This document shows, in pieces, positions 14,112 through 22,566 of a stretch of 22,566 bases of DNA. Made by a program: the position numbers and the translations under genes. Under the pieces are notes generated by a model. It saw only the letters and a program-made list of their open reading frames with translations, was not told the origin of the DNA and searched no databases. Position 1 is the stretch's first letter, and each line of letters begins with the position of its first letter. This stretch comes from Clostridia bacterium (GTDB lineage Bacteria; Bacillota; Clostridia; Lachnospirales; Lachnospiraceae), in the NCBI GenBank assembly GCA_026000945.1, contig BNZI01000015.1, forward strand, positions 1 through 22,566, read 5' to 3'.

Positions 14112-15746
14112 ATGTCGGGAAGAAAACAAAATAGAAATTTTTTAATGCAAGCTACTATTTTAGCAGCTGCGGGCATTATTGTGCGGATTATCGGTATGCT
14201 GTACCGCAGCCCCTTAATTAGTATTATTGGAGATGAGGGGAATGGATATTATAGTACAGCATATAATATTTACACTATGATTTTACTCATTTCTTCCTAT
14301 AGTATTCCTACAGCGGTATCTAAGTTAATTTCCGAAAAACTAGCCTTAAAGCAATATAAAAATGCGCAAAGGCTTTTCCTTTGTTCATTATCTTATGTCA
14401 TTTTTGCGGGAGGCATAGGGTCTTTATTTACTTTCTTTTTTTCTCCGGCTTTGTTAAAAGCAAATCCAAGTGCAGTTTTACCATTAAAAATCTTGGCACC
14501 TACTATTTTTGCATCGGGTATTTTAGGGGTTTTACGGGGATATTTTCAAGCTTATCATACGATGGTGCCTACTTCTATTTCTCAAATTATTGAGCAGTTA
14601 GTGAATGCAATTGTCAGTATATTAGCAGCGTGGATTTTTACACATTTACCTGTGGTGAAAGCAGATCCAAGTTTAATACCCATCTATGGAGCGGCGGGTG
14701 GTGCTCTGGGGACGGGTGCAGGTGTATTATCTGGTTTCGCTTTTTTAGTTTTTGTGTATATATTAAATAATTGGCAAATTCAAAATAGGATTTTACGGGA
14801 TAGAAAACGCCCTCAAGCATACAAGCACTTGTTAAAATCTATTATGTATATGGTTAGTCCTATTATTTTTGCTACGTTTATTTATAATATCAGCACTAGT
14901 TTAGATATGACAATTTTTTATTGGGTAATGGATAATCGGGAAATATTACATAAAGAATCTTCCATTGTATATGGTATTTTTGCCGGAAAATGCATGGTTT
15001 TAATTAATATTCCCGTAGCTTTAGCCTCTGCGGTTTCTTCTGCAATGTTACCAGAAATTTCTTCTAAATTTATCCAAGGAGAATTGGATCAAGCTAGACA
15101 AAAAATATCCGAAGCGATACATTTTACGATGCTTTTAGCTATTCCAGCTGCACTGGGTTTAGGTGTTTTTGCCCGTCCGGTTATGCAGCTTTTGTTTCCG
15201 CAAAAAGAAACTTTAGATATGGCGGCTTCTTTACTTAGAATGGGTTGTCTGAATGTCATTTTTTATAGCTTATCCACAATTAGTAGTAGTGTGTTACAAG
15301 GAATAGGTAAGGTGATGGTTTCTGTAAGAAATACAGCATTGGCTTTATTTTCTCACATCATTTTGCTTTTGTTTTTATTGCTTGAGCTGCATATGAAAAT
15401 AGAGGCTTTAATGTTAGCTACTCTTCTTTATACCTTTATCCTTAGTGTGCTCAATAGTTTGTCTGTGCGTCAATATTTGCAAAATGGTCAAGATATCAAA
15501 AAGGTTTTTTTATTACCTTTGTTTGCTTCTGTGATTATGGCAGCACTTAGTTTTTGTCTATATACTTTACTGTATAGTTTTATTCGTTCCAATTTTATTT
15601 GTTTAAGTATCAGTATTGTTTTTGCGGTCATCCTTTATGTATTCAATTTAATTTTAATGAGAGGTTTAGAAGAACATGATTTGAAACGCTTGCCAAAAGG
15701 AGCAGTAATCATCCGATGGATGAAAAAATTAAAATTATGGGCTTAG
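14112..15746 (+). CDS. MATE/SpoVB-type polysaccharide flippase (MurJ-related)
   Basis: A 544-residue integral membrane protein with about 14 spans, of the MOP superfamily (polysaccharide synthesis / SpoVB branch). The N-terminus (FLMQATILAAAGIIVRIIGMLYRSPL, positions 10-35) and the loop LYRSPLISIIGDEGNGYYS are characteristic. Such proteins move lipid-linked sugar precursors across the membrane. In Clostridia several paralogues exist, including the sporulation protein SpoVB. Placement 10 bases before murF supports lipid II or another wall precursor as cargo; this is inference. SD GGGGAAAGG is seen 5 to 8 bases before the ATG. Confidence 0.85.
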   Translation: MSGRKQNRNFLMQATILAAAGIIVRIIGMLYRSPLISIIGDEGNGYYSTAYNIYTMILLISSYSIPTAVSKLISEKLALKQYKNAQRLFLCSLSYVIFAGGIGSLFTFFFSPALLKANPSAVLPLKILAPTIFASGILGVLRGYFQAYHTMVPTSISQIIEQLVNAIVSILAAWIFTHLPVVKADPSLIPIYGAAGGALGTGAGVLSGFAFLVFVYILNNWQIQNRILRDRKRPQAYKHLLKSIMYMVSPIIFATFIYNISTSLDMTIFYWVMDNREILHKESSIVYGIFAGKCMVLINIPVALASAVSSAMLPEISSKFIQGELDQARQKISEAIHFTMLLAIPAALGLGVFARPVMQLLFPQKETLDMAASLLRMGCLNVIFYSLSTISSSVLQGIGKVMVSVRNTALALFSHIILLLFLLLELHMKIEALMLATLLYTFILSVLNSLSVRQYLQNGQDIKKVFLLPLFASVIMAALSFCLYTLLYSFIRSNFICLSISIVFAVILYVFNLILMRGLEEHDLKRLPKGAVIIRWMKKLKLWA

Positions 15747-15756
15747 GAGAAATAAA

Positions 15757-17160
15757 ATGCAAAATATGACTTTATCTGATTTGGTACTATCCGTTGGAGG
15801 TGAATGTTTATCCGGAAAAACAAACTTGCCTATTCAAAATGTAGAAATCGATTCACGTAAAATAAAGCCAGGGGATTTATTTGTAGCTTTGGTAGGAGAA
15901 CAAGTGGATGGACATGATTTTATTTTGCAAGCAAGAAAAAAAGGCGCAGTGGCAATATTAGTTCAAAAGAAAATAGACGAGGTGAATGATTCTGATATAG
16001 CTTTTGTTTTCGTTGAAGATACAAAAAAAGCTTTGCAGGCTTTAGCGCAATATTACCGTAAAAAATTTCGATTTCCTTTGTTAGCAGTAACGGGCAGTGT
16101 AGGGAAAACGAGCACAAAAGAAATGCTTGCCCATGCTTTGTCCTCTTCTTTTTTGGTAGCCAAATCGCCCGGAAATCAAAACAGTCAAATTGGTTTGCCG
16201 CTCAGTTTATGTAGTTTTAACCTAGATGCAGAAATCGCTGTTTTAGAAATGGGAATGAGTGAAGTAGGGGAACTCGTTAAATTATCTTATCTTGTTCAAC
16301 CTGATTTATCTATCATTACAAATATTGGTTTAGCTCATGTTGGTCAAGTAGGCAGTCAGCAAGCCATTTGTAGGGAAAAAATGAGTATAATCGAAGGAAT
16401 GCCTAAAGGAGGTAGATTATTGCTCAATGGAGATGATCCTTTTTTACAAAAAGAACAAAAAAATCAAGAAAAGTTTAGAGAAAAACAAATCTCTGTTTTT
16501 TCTTATGGTATAGATTTTCCTTGCGATTATCGAGCGGAAAACATAGAAGAGTTTTATACTGACAGGGAGTATACTCGTTTTCGTTTTATTTCTTCTAGTC
16601 AGCAGGCAGATGTTTGTATACCTCTAGTCGGAAAACACCATGTTTATCAGGCAATGGCCACTTTAGCTACGGTTTGTTTGTGCGAGGCAGATTTGAAGGG
16701 AGCAATTGAAAGATTGGCAGAGTATGAGGGTGTTGCTGGCAGACAGAAAAAAATTGAAAAAAGAGGAATTACTTTTTTAGATGATACGTATAATGCCAGT
16801 CCGGAATCTATGGAGGCAGGCTTGGAGTTATTGCTAAAAACGAAAATAAAGGGAAAAAAAATAGCTGTTTTAGCAGATATGAAAGAATTAGGGGAAAAAA
16901 GCAAAGTATATCATTATCAATTTGGTGTAAGGTTAGCAAAGACAGACGTTTCTTGTTTATTCGTTTTTGGGGAAGATGCGAAAGAAATTGCTAAGGCGGT
17001 GCGAGAGCATAATAAAAAAATTGCTGTACAAGAATGTGATAGTTTAGTAGAATTACTAGGAGAACTACGTACAAAAGCAACTCTGGGGGATTGTGTGTGG
17101 TTAAAAGGGTCTCACTCTATGGGCTTACATAAAGTTTTAGAAAATATTTTGGCGGAATAA
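15757..17160 (+). CDS. murF: UDP-N-acetylmuramoyl-tripeptide--D-alanyl-D-alanine ligase
   Basis: A 467-residue cytoplasmic Mur ligase that adds D-Ala-D-Ala to UDP-MurNAc-tripeptide with ATP. The N-terminal MurF-type domain has the sequence VEIDSRKIKPGDLFVAL (29-45). The ATP loop is GSVGKTST (113-120). The central domain has LEMGMSEVGEL and TNIGLAHVG. The C-terminal ligase part begins after GVAGRQKK and has LDDTYNASPESM near 340. SD AGGAGA lies 7 bases upstream. The stop is 2 bases before the priA start, so the genes are probably coupled. Confidence 0.96.
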   Translation: MQNMTLSDLVLSVGGECLSGKTNLPIQNVEIDSRKIKPGDLFVALVGEQVDGHDFILQARKKGAVAILVQKKIDEVNDSDIAFVFVEDTKKALQALAQYYRKKFRFPLLAVTGSVGKTSTKEMLAHALSSSFLVAKSPGNQNSQIGLPLSLCSFNLDAEIAVLEMGMSEVGELVKLSYLVQPDLSIITNIGLAHVGQVGSQQAICREKMSIIEGMPKGGRLLLNGDDPFLQKEQKNQEKFREKQISVFSYGIDFPCDYRAENIEEFYTDREYTRFRFISSSQQADVCIPLVGKHHVYQAMATLATVCLCEADLKGAIERLAEYEGVAGRQKKIEKRGITFLDDTYNASPESMEAGLELLLKTKIKGKKIAVLADMKELGEKSKVYHYQFGVRLAKTDVSCLFVFGEDAKEIAKAVREHNKKIAVQECDSLVELLGELRTKATLGDCVWLKGSHSMGLHKVLENILAE

Positions 17161-17162
17161 TC

Positions 17163-19391
17163 ATGAAAGAAGTTTTTGCACAAGTCATTTTGGCAGGCAC
17201 TAGTATGCAGTTAGATAGAAGCTTTCAATATGGTATTCCTGCTTCTTTGAAAGAAAAAGTAGCGATAGGGAGAAAAGTAGTTGTCCCCTTTGGTTCTCAA
17301 AATCAGAAAAAGACAGCGTATATTATCGAAATAGATGAAAAGTTAGAAGTAGAACCAGAAAAACTAAAATGGATAGAAGAGATTGATGAAAAAGCAGTGT
17401 CCATAGAATCTCAGTTTATTCAATTGGCATTTTGGCTTCGTGCACGCTATGGGGGGACGCTTAGTCAAGCCTTAAAAACAGTACTTACAACAAAAAAAGT
17501 AATCCCTCAAAAAGAAAAAAAGATGCTAAAGTGCAATTTATCTAATGAGCAAATCACTTTTTATTTGGAAAAGTACAAAACAAATGGGCGTTACCGGGCA
17601 AGGGTGCGTTTATTGCAAGCATTTTTGGAGCAAAAAATATTATCGTTTGCTTTTGTGCAAAAAGAATTGAACCTTTCTTCTGCAGTATGGAATTATTTTG
17701 TAGAGAAAAAAGAAGTAGAAATTCAGAAAGAAGAATTTTACCGTAATCCGGCGATTAAGATGAGTAAGGTGGCCGAAAAACCTGTTGTATTAAATCAGGC
17801 TCAACGCTACATTGTAGATTCGATTACAAAGAATTACAGACAAGGAAATTTAAGAAATGCTTTGATTTATGGCATTACAGGTAGTGGAAAAACAGAAGTG
17901 TATTGCGGTATCATTGCTCAATTAAGAAAACAAAATAAACAAGTCATTGTATTGATTCCAGAAATTGCACTTACTTGGCAAACTGTTCGGCGTTTTTTTG
18001 AAAAATTCGGAGATGAAGTTTCTTTTATCCATTCTAGATTGTCAGAAGGGGAACGTTACGATCAGTATCAAAGAGCGAAAAGAGGGGAAATTTCTATTAT
18101 GGTAGGTCCTCGCTCCGCTTTATTTAGCCCTTTTGAACAATTAGGCTGTATTATTATAGATGAAGAGCATGAATCGTCTTACCAAAGCGAAACTGTACCT
18201 CGTTATGATGCAAAAGAAGTAGCAAAAAAACGGGCAAAGCAAAGCAAAGCTTTTGTTATTTTTGCTTCAGCTACACCATCTGTAGAAAGTATGTATAAGG
18301 CAAAACAAGGGGAATATGATTATTATCAACTAGAAGAAAGGGCGGTTAAGGGCAGTACTTTACCAGAAACTCAAATTGTGGATTTGCGTCAAGAGCTGCA
18401 AGAGGGCAACCGTTCTGTTTTCAGTCGTAGTCTGCAAGAAGAGATAAGTCTTTGTTTAGAGAAAAAACAGCAGGTTATCCTCTTTTTAAATCGTAGAGGT
18501 TACGCGGGATTTCTTTCTTGCCGAAGTTGTGGAAAAATTATTGAATGCCCTCATTGTAGTGTTTCGTTAACGTTACATCAAAATAAGCAGCTGCTTTGTC
18601 ATTATTGCGGTTATCAACAAGAAGAAAAAAAATTGTGTCCTCATTGTGGATCGCCGTATTTAGGTACATTTGGATTGGGCACACAAAAAGTGGAAGAAAT
18701 GACCAAGAAACAGTTTCCACAAGCAAAAGTCTTGCGTATGGATATGGATACCACCAAGAAAAAAGGGGCGGCAGAGCATATTCTTGAACAATTTTCTCAA
18801 CAAAAAGCTGATATTTTGATTGGTACGCAAATGATTGTGAAAGGTCATGATTTTCCTCATGTTACGCTTGTGGGAATTTTAGCGGCAGATTTGTCTTTAG
18901 GAATTAGTCATTACCAAGCAAGTGAAAAGACTTTTCAATTGCTTGTGCAAGCGATAGGTAGAGCGGGCAGGGGAAAAGAGGCAGGAAAAGCAATTATCCA
19001 AAGTTACCAACCGGAGCATTACAGTGTAGTGGCAGCGGCTAGACAAGATATTGAGGAATTTTATGAGCAAGAGTGTTTATATCGGAAGATGTTGTGTTAT
19101 CCTCCTTTTATGCAGATGAATTTTTTCTTACTCTTTTCTTCATCAGAAGAGGCACTAGATCAGGCAGGCGCAGAGTTAGCCCAATTTATCCGTGCGACTA
19201 TGCAAGAGAACGTCCTTTGTTTTGGTCCTTTGGATGCACCAATTTCAAAAATGAAAGATATATTTAGAAAAATCATTCATTTAAAAAGTGCTGATCCAAA
19301 GAAATTAATGGATTGTAAAAAGCAGGTTGAAGAATTTTTAGAACAAGTAAAATGGAAAAATAAAGTATTTTGTCAGTTTGGAACAAACTGA
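17163..19391 (+). CDS. priA: Primosomal protein N', replication restart helicase PriA
   Basis: A 742-residue superfamily 2 helicase that reloads the replisome at stalled forks. The order of parts is the 3'-DNA-binding domain (about 1-105), a winged-helix segment, Walker A GITGSGKTEVY (from about 236), DEEH (333-336), SATPS, and a cluster of zinc Cys pairs between about 455 and 500 (CRSCGKIIECPHC, CHYCG, CPHCG). Helicase motifs IGTQMIVKGHDFPHVTLVG and QAIGRAGRG follow. The length is typical. It starts two bases after murF stops and lies 28 bases before def. All catalytic motifs and zinc ligands appear intact. Confidence 0.97.
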   Translation: MKEVFAQVILAGTSMQLDRSFQYGIPASLKEKVAIGRKVVVPFGSQNQKKTAYIIEIDEKLEVEPEKLKWIEEIDEKAVSIESQFIQLAFWLRARYGGTLSQALKTVLTTKKVIPQKEKKMLKCNLSNEQITFYLEKYKTNGRYRARVRLLQAFLEQKILSFAFVQKELNLSSAVWNYFVEKKEVEIQKEEFYRNPAIKMSKVAEKPVVLNQAQRYIVDSITKNYRQGNLRNALIYGITGSGKTEVYCGIIAQLRKQNKQVIVLIPEIALTWQTVRRFFEKFGDEVSFIHSRLSEGERYDQYQRAKRGEISIMVGPRSALFSPFEQLGCIIIDEEHESSYQSETVPRYDAKEVAKKRAKQSKAFVIFASATPSVESMYKAKQGEYDYYQLEERAVKGSTLPETQIVDLRQELQEGNRSVFSRSLQEEISLCLEKKQQVILFLNRRGYAGFLSCRSCGKIIECPHCSVSLTLHQNKQLLCHYCGYQQEEKKLCPHCGSPYLGTFGLGTQKVEEMTKKQFPQAKVLRMDMDTTKKKGAAEHILEQFSQQKADILIGTQMIVKGHDFPHVTLVGILAADLSLGISHYQASEKTFQLLVQAIGRAGRGKEAGKAIIQSYQPEHYSVVAAARQDIEEFYEQECLYRKMLCYPPFMQMNFFLLFSSSEEALDQAGAELAQFIRATMQENVLCFGPLDAPISKMKDIFRKIIHLKSADPKKLMDCKKQVEEFLEQVKWKNKVFCQFGTN

Positions 19392-19419
19392 TGGTCTTAG
19401 TAATAAAAGGAGAATGTAA

Positions 19420-19899
19420 ATGGCAATTAGAAAACTTCGTGTAGTAGGGGATGAAGTCTTAACGAAGGTTTGCAAGCCGGTGAAAGAGTGTACCCCACGA
19501 GTTCAGGAATTGATAGAAGATATGCTAGAAACGATGTACGATTATGGTGGGGTAGGTTTAGCCGCTCCTCAAGTAGGTGTGCTGAAGCGGATTATTGTCA
19601 TCGACGTAGGGGAAGGTCCTCTAGTTTTGATTAATCCTGAAATTATAGAAACAGAAGGGGAACAAGAAGGAGAAGAAGGTTGTTTGAGCGTACCGGGCAA
19701 GGTGGGGATTGTCAAAAGACCTCATCGGACTAAAGTTAAAGCTTATGATCAAAATATGGAAGAATATATTATCGAGGGGACGGAATTGTTAAGCCGTGCA
19801 TTGTGCCATGAAATAGATCATTTGAATGGAAAAATGTATTTGGAAGTTTTAGAAGGTGAATTGATGGACTTAGAAGAGTTGCAGGAGTTGAAAAAGTGA
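19420..19899 (+). CDS. def: Peptide deformylase
   Basis: A 159-residue metalloenzyme that removes the N-formyl group from nascent proteins. The three family motifs are complete: [10 protein letters not shown] (44-53), EGCLSVPG (86-93, ligand Cys88) and HEIDHLNG (130-137, His130, Glu131, His134). SD AAAGGAG lies before the ATG. Its stop codon overlaps the start of fmt (TGATG), the usual def-fmt pair that keeps formylation and deformylation in balance. Confidence 0.97.
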   Translation: MAIRKLRVVGDEVLTKVCKPVKECTPRVQELIEDMLETMYDYGGVGLAAPQVGVLKRIIVIDVGEGPLVLINPEIIETEGEQEGEEGCLSVPGKVGIVKRPHRTKVKAYDQNMEEYIIEGTELLSRALCHEIDHLNGKMYLEVLEGELMDLEELQELKK

Positions 19900-20870
19900 T
19901 GAAAATCCTTTTTATGGGTACGCCAGATTTTTCCGTTGCACCCTTAAACGCTTTATTAGAGAGTGGTCATGAAATTTGTGGAGTGTTCACACAGCCGGAT
20001 AAAGTAAATGGCAGGGGAGGAAAAGTTAAATTTTGCCCAGTCAAAGCCTTGGCTTTAACTAAAAATATCCCCATTTTTCAGCCCAAAAAGCTTAGAGAAA
20101 AAGAAAATGTTGAAATCATTGGGCAATTAAAGCCAGACATCATGATTGTGGTAGCTTATGGTCAGATTCTTCCTAAAGATATATTGGAAATACCGCCCTT
20201 GGGATGTTTAAATATCCATGCCTCTTTATTGCCAGATTATCGGGGAGCTGCTCCCATCCAATGGGCAATTTTAAATGGAGAAGAAAAAAGCGGTGTTACG
20301 ATTATGCAAATGGATGAAGGATTAGATACAGGGGATATTTTGGCGCAGTCAGAAGTCCTTTTGTCTCCGAAAGAAACTGCCGAAAGTTTACATGCCCTAT
20401 TGAGTCAAAAGGGTGCGGATTTATTAGTGGATACCTTGAATCATTTGGAGCAAAGGCAAGCGCAAAGGCAGGTACAAAAAGAACCCACTACAGAGTACGC
20501 TTCTGTGTTAAAAAAAGAAATGGGCTTGATTGATTGGAATCAGTCAGCAAAAGAAATCGAACGCAAAATCAGAGCTTTTAATCCTTGGCCGGGTTCCTTT
20601 ACGTTTTTGTCTGGAAAAATGCTAAAAATTTGGGATAGTACAGTGGAAGAGCAAAGTGAAAGGCAAGAGGATAAACAAGCGGGAGAGATTCTAGAAATTA
20701 TGCAAGATGGATTTTTAGTCCAGACAAAAGAAAATGCTCTTTGGGTAGAATCAGTGCAGCTAGAGGGCAAAAAAAGAATGCCGGTATCAGATTTTTTGAG
20801 AGGCTGTGTTTTGAACAAAGGGGTAGTTTTAGGTCAAGAAGAAAAGGAGGATAAAGATGTTTATTGCTAA
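19899..20870 (+). CDS. fmt: Methionyl-tRNA formyltransferase
   Basis: Formylates Met-tRNAfMet using 10-formyl-THF. Numbering from ATG 19899 the protein starts [12 protein letters not shown] as in the family; a GTG one codon earlier is less likely although its SD spacing is slightly better. The formyl-transfer site is present: NIHASLLPDYRG (Asn105, His107) and DEGLDTGDI (Asp143). The C-terminal OB-like domain (from about 205, FNPWPGSF, LKIWDS) is present. It overlaps def by one base and the yugP start by 14 bases. Confidence 0.96.
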   Translation: MKILFMGTPDFSVAPLNALLESGHEICGVFTQPDKVNGRGGKVKFCPVKALALTKNIPIFQPKKLREKENVEIIGQLKPDIMIVVAYGQILPKDILEIPPLGCLNIHASLLPDYRGAAPIQWAILNGEEKSGVTIMQMDEGLDTGDILAQSEVLLSPKETAESLHALLSQKGADLLVDTLNHLEQRQAQRQVQKEPTTEYASVLKKEMGLIDWNQSAKEIERKIRAFNPWPGSFTFLSGKMLKIWDSTVEEQSERQEDKQAGEILEIMQDGFLVQTKENALWVESVQLEGKKRMPVSDFLRGCVLNKGVVLGQEEKEDKDVYC

Positions 20871-21585
20871 TATGATGTATCCTTACGGTGGTGGTATAGA
20901 TCCTTGGATGATTGCTGTTTTAGTAGCTTTTGGTTTAAGTTTACTTGCTTCTTTTTATGTGAAATTTGCTTTTAACAAAAATAAAAAAGTTCAGGGTTCA
21001 CGGGGAATTACTGGTGCACAAGCTGCCCAGCGTATTTTGTCTTCAATGGGTTTACAGGATGTTCGTATTGAAAAGGCTCATGGTTCTGGACTCAGTGACC
21101 ATTATGATCCTCGTTCTCGTGTACTGCGTTTATCAGAAGAAGTATATGGTTCTACATCTGTGGCTGCGTTGGGTGTGGCTGCCCATGAATGCGGCCATGC
21201 GGTGCAACACCATAAACAATATTTTCCTTTGACTTTTCGCAATGCTATGGTAACACCGGTTAATATTGCCGCTAGTTTGGCTATGCCAATTTTTACTTTA
21301 GGATTTTTGTTTTTTCAGTCTAACCTGATGTTGTTAATTGGTATTATTTTATTTTCTTTTTCTGTGGCTTTTCATTTGATCACTTTACCAGTAGAATTTG
21401 ATGCATCTTTTCGTGCTTTGTCATTACTGGATCAAACAGAAGTGCTTACTAGAAGAGAGCAAGGTCCTGCTAAGCAAGTCCTTTTTGCAGCAGCTTTGAC
21501 TTATGTTGCTTCTGCAATTGTTGTCCTTATGCAACTTTTGCGTTTGATCGCATTGTCTGGTGGACGGAGTAGTCGTAGAAGATAA
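20857..21585 (+). CDS. YugP-type membrane zinc metallopeptidase (PF04298-like)
   Basis: A 242-residue membrane protein. Span 1 is about 17-35, the active-site motif is AAHECGHAVQHH (His110, Glu111, His114), and hydrophobic spans follow at about 133-152, 153-176 and 206-230. LPVEFDAS (177-184) probably holds the third zinc ligand. Function of the family is not established. Its ATG lies inside the end of fmt and is preceded by a strong AAAGGAGG located in fmt coding sequence, so the two are translationally coupled. Confidence 0.9.
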   Translation: MFIANMMYPYGGGIDPWMIAVLVAFGLSLLASFYVKFAFNKNKKVQGSRGITGAQAAQRILSSMGLQDVRIEKAHGSGLSDHYDPRSRVLRLSEEVYGSTSVAALGVAAHECGHAVQHHKQYFPLTFRNAMVTPVNIAASLAMPIFTLGFLFFQSNLMLLIGIILFSFSVAFHLITLPVEFDASFRALSLLDQTEVLTRREQGPAKQVLFAAALTYVASAIVVLMQLLRLIALSGGRSSRRR

Positions 21586-21892
21586 AGCTTGAAAAACTCA
21601 TGCATAGCGAATCGAAACGTCCTTCGGTATCATTTGGTGAGCTGTGTGTTGCGTGATGTCGCTTAAATAACGCAAGGATTCGCATTTTTTACATTTGATT
21701 TGCAAAAATTTCATCATCATTTCAATATTTTTCTAATTGGTTCACGATGAACACAGGATTTTCATTCAGATTCTTTACTTTAGATAGATTAATAAGAAAA
21801 TCTGCATGAGTGAGTTTAATGAAAACGGAATAATTGAAATTCTCTTTTATGGCTAAGATTTAGTCATGAAAAAGTAAGTTAGGATTGGTTCA
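21586..21892. other. Intergenic stretch with one structured region, no gene seen
   Basis: Only the nested hairpin with T-run (21607-21690) stands out. The remaining 200 bases to rsmB are AT-rich and contain no clear promoter with correct spacing and no ORF with an SD. Confidence 0.5.
21607..21690 (+). terminator. Long nested stem-loop with T-run after yugP
   Basis: The outer stem GCGAATC (21607-21613) / GATTCGC (21677-21683) encloses an inner stem TTGCGT (21649-21654) / ACGCAA (21670-21675). TTTTTT (21685-21690) follows. It probably ends the long operon. The roughly 60-base insert between the outer arms is larger than in a simple terminator, so a structured leader or small RNA is an alternative. 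Confidence 0.5.
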
Positions 21893-22566
21893 ATGGGGAT
21901 TAGTATAGAACGGGAAAAGGCAGTGCAAGTACTGATGCAAGTCTTGGAAGAAAACCAATTCGGTCATTTAAGTTTAACACATGCGCTTTCTAAAGTGTCA
22001 CACTGGGAAAAAAAGCAGCGTAGTTTTTTGACACGTATAGTCAAAGGGACAATTGAACATTTATTTTGGATTGACAGAATTTTAGAGCAGCATAGTCGTA
22101 TAAAAATCTCTAAGATGAAACCGTTTATTCGGACTGTACTGCGAATGAGCGTTTTTCAACTCTGTTTTTTGGATAAAATTCCTTCTTACGCTATCAACAA
22201 TGAAGCGGTATTACTCGTAAAAAAAAGAAAACTAAAAGGATTAGAAAGTTTTGTAAATGGAATACTGAGAAGTATAGGGCGCAAGCTGCAAGAAGAAAAA
22301 GATTATCCTAAACAGCTATTCAATGGATTGAATGAGGTAGAAAGTTTATCTTTGCGTTATTCATTGCCGGAATGGCTGATCCAGGAATGGATAAGGGAAT
22401 ATTCTTTAGTGAAAACAGAGAAATTTTTACAAGGTTTTGCTTGTCAAAATCAAATCAGTATTCATTGCAATTTACAACCAATTAGTCTTTTGGAAGCATT
22501 GAATCGTTTACGTGAAGAAGTACCGATTCTAAGGCAAGATGAAGAATATCCAGAAATCGTATATCT
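21893..22566 (+). CDS. rsmB: 16S rRNA (cytosine-967-C5)-methyltransferase, 5' part (runs off the window)
   Basis: 224 codons from ATG 21893 to the window edge. The N-terminal NusB-like RNA-binding domain is recognisable by REKAVQVLMQVLEE, FLTRIVKGTIEHLFWIDRIL, AINNEAVLLVKK and FVNGILRSI (to about residue 128). It is followed by LSLRYSLPEWLIQEW, the usual junction to the methyltransferase part. The SAM-binding domain and catalytic Cys are outside the window. A weak AGGA lies 8 to 9 bases before the start. Its place after fmt and yugP matches the common clostridial order. Read-through from the operon is possible but a terminator-like structure intervenes. Confidence 0.88.
   Translation, partial: MGISIEREKAVQVLMQVLEENQFGHLSLTHALSKVSHWEKKQRSFLTRIVKGTIEHLFWIDRILEQHSRIKISKMKPFIRTVLRMSVFQLCFLDKIPSYAINNEAVLLVKKRKLKGLESFVNGILRSIGRKLQEEKDYPKQLFNGLNEVESLSLRYSLPEWLIQEWIREYSLVKTEKFLQGFACQNQISIHCNLQPISLLEALNRLREEVPILRQDEEYPEIVY

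Noticed and set aside
1..22566. CRISPR arrays, tRNA or rRNA genes, prophage or defence genes
   Set aside because: No regularly spaced repeats, tRNA cloverleaf or rRNA-like sequence was seen, and no ORF resembles phage structural or known defence proteins.

Overview
The window is low-GC DNA with strong AGGAGG-type ribosome binding sites, TTGACA/TATAAT-like promoters and gene families typical of anaerobic Firmicutes. The order murF-priA-def-fmt-yugP-rsmB is common in Clostridia, so the most likely source is a Lachnospiraceae-like or related clostridial chromosome. This is inference from gene content and order only. No rRNA, tRNA, phage, plasmid or CRISPR locus is visible.

Layout. Positions 1-5082 hold separate plus-strand genes: the tail of an unknown gene, a Gfo/Idh/MocA oxidoreductase, a G3E/CobW-like GTPase, a secreted protein with cell-wall-binding repeats and a CAP domain, and a DUF1294-metallophosphoesterase fusion. 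Positions 5363-8942 hold two minus-strand genes: a GH4 6-phospho-beta-glucosidase with a clear promoter and operator-like dyad, and a secreted DUF2974-like alpha/beta hydrolase. Divergent from the hydrolase is a lipoprotein with a DNRLRE domain and a possible Cys-His hydrolase domain. From 10732 to the end is a plus-strand housekeeping block: ZIP transporter, yraN and pgeF, then an unknown two-span membrane protein, a SpoVB/MATE-type flippase, murF, priA, def, fmt, yugP and the first third to half of rsmB. These genes serve cell-wall precursor synthesis and lipid-linked export (murF, flippase, pgeF), replication restart (priA) and translation (def, fmt, rsmB). Most are spaced by less than 60 bp or overlap.

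The least ordinary content is noncoding. Three copies of a roughly 300-327 bp dispersed element (1230-1556 inverted, 7020-7320, 12811-13133) share terminal inverted repeats close to TAGGGYRTGTTYACACTACC, flanking TA dinucleotides and internal blocks. I read them as one MITE family. The first copy abuts a small palindromic element (about 1082-1228) that resembles the noncoding right end, or omega-RNA region, of an IS200/IS605 element and has its own promoter, but no transposase or tnpB gene is present. The third copy inserted into the stop codon of pgeF and recreated a stop. The first copy may also supply a promoter and an attenuator-like leader for the GTPase gene.
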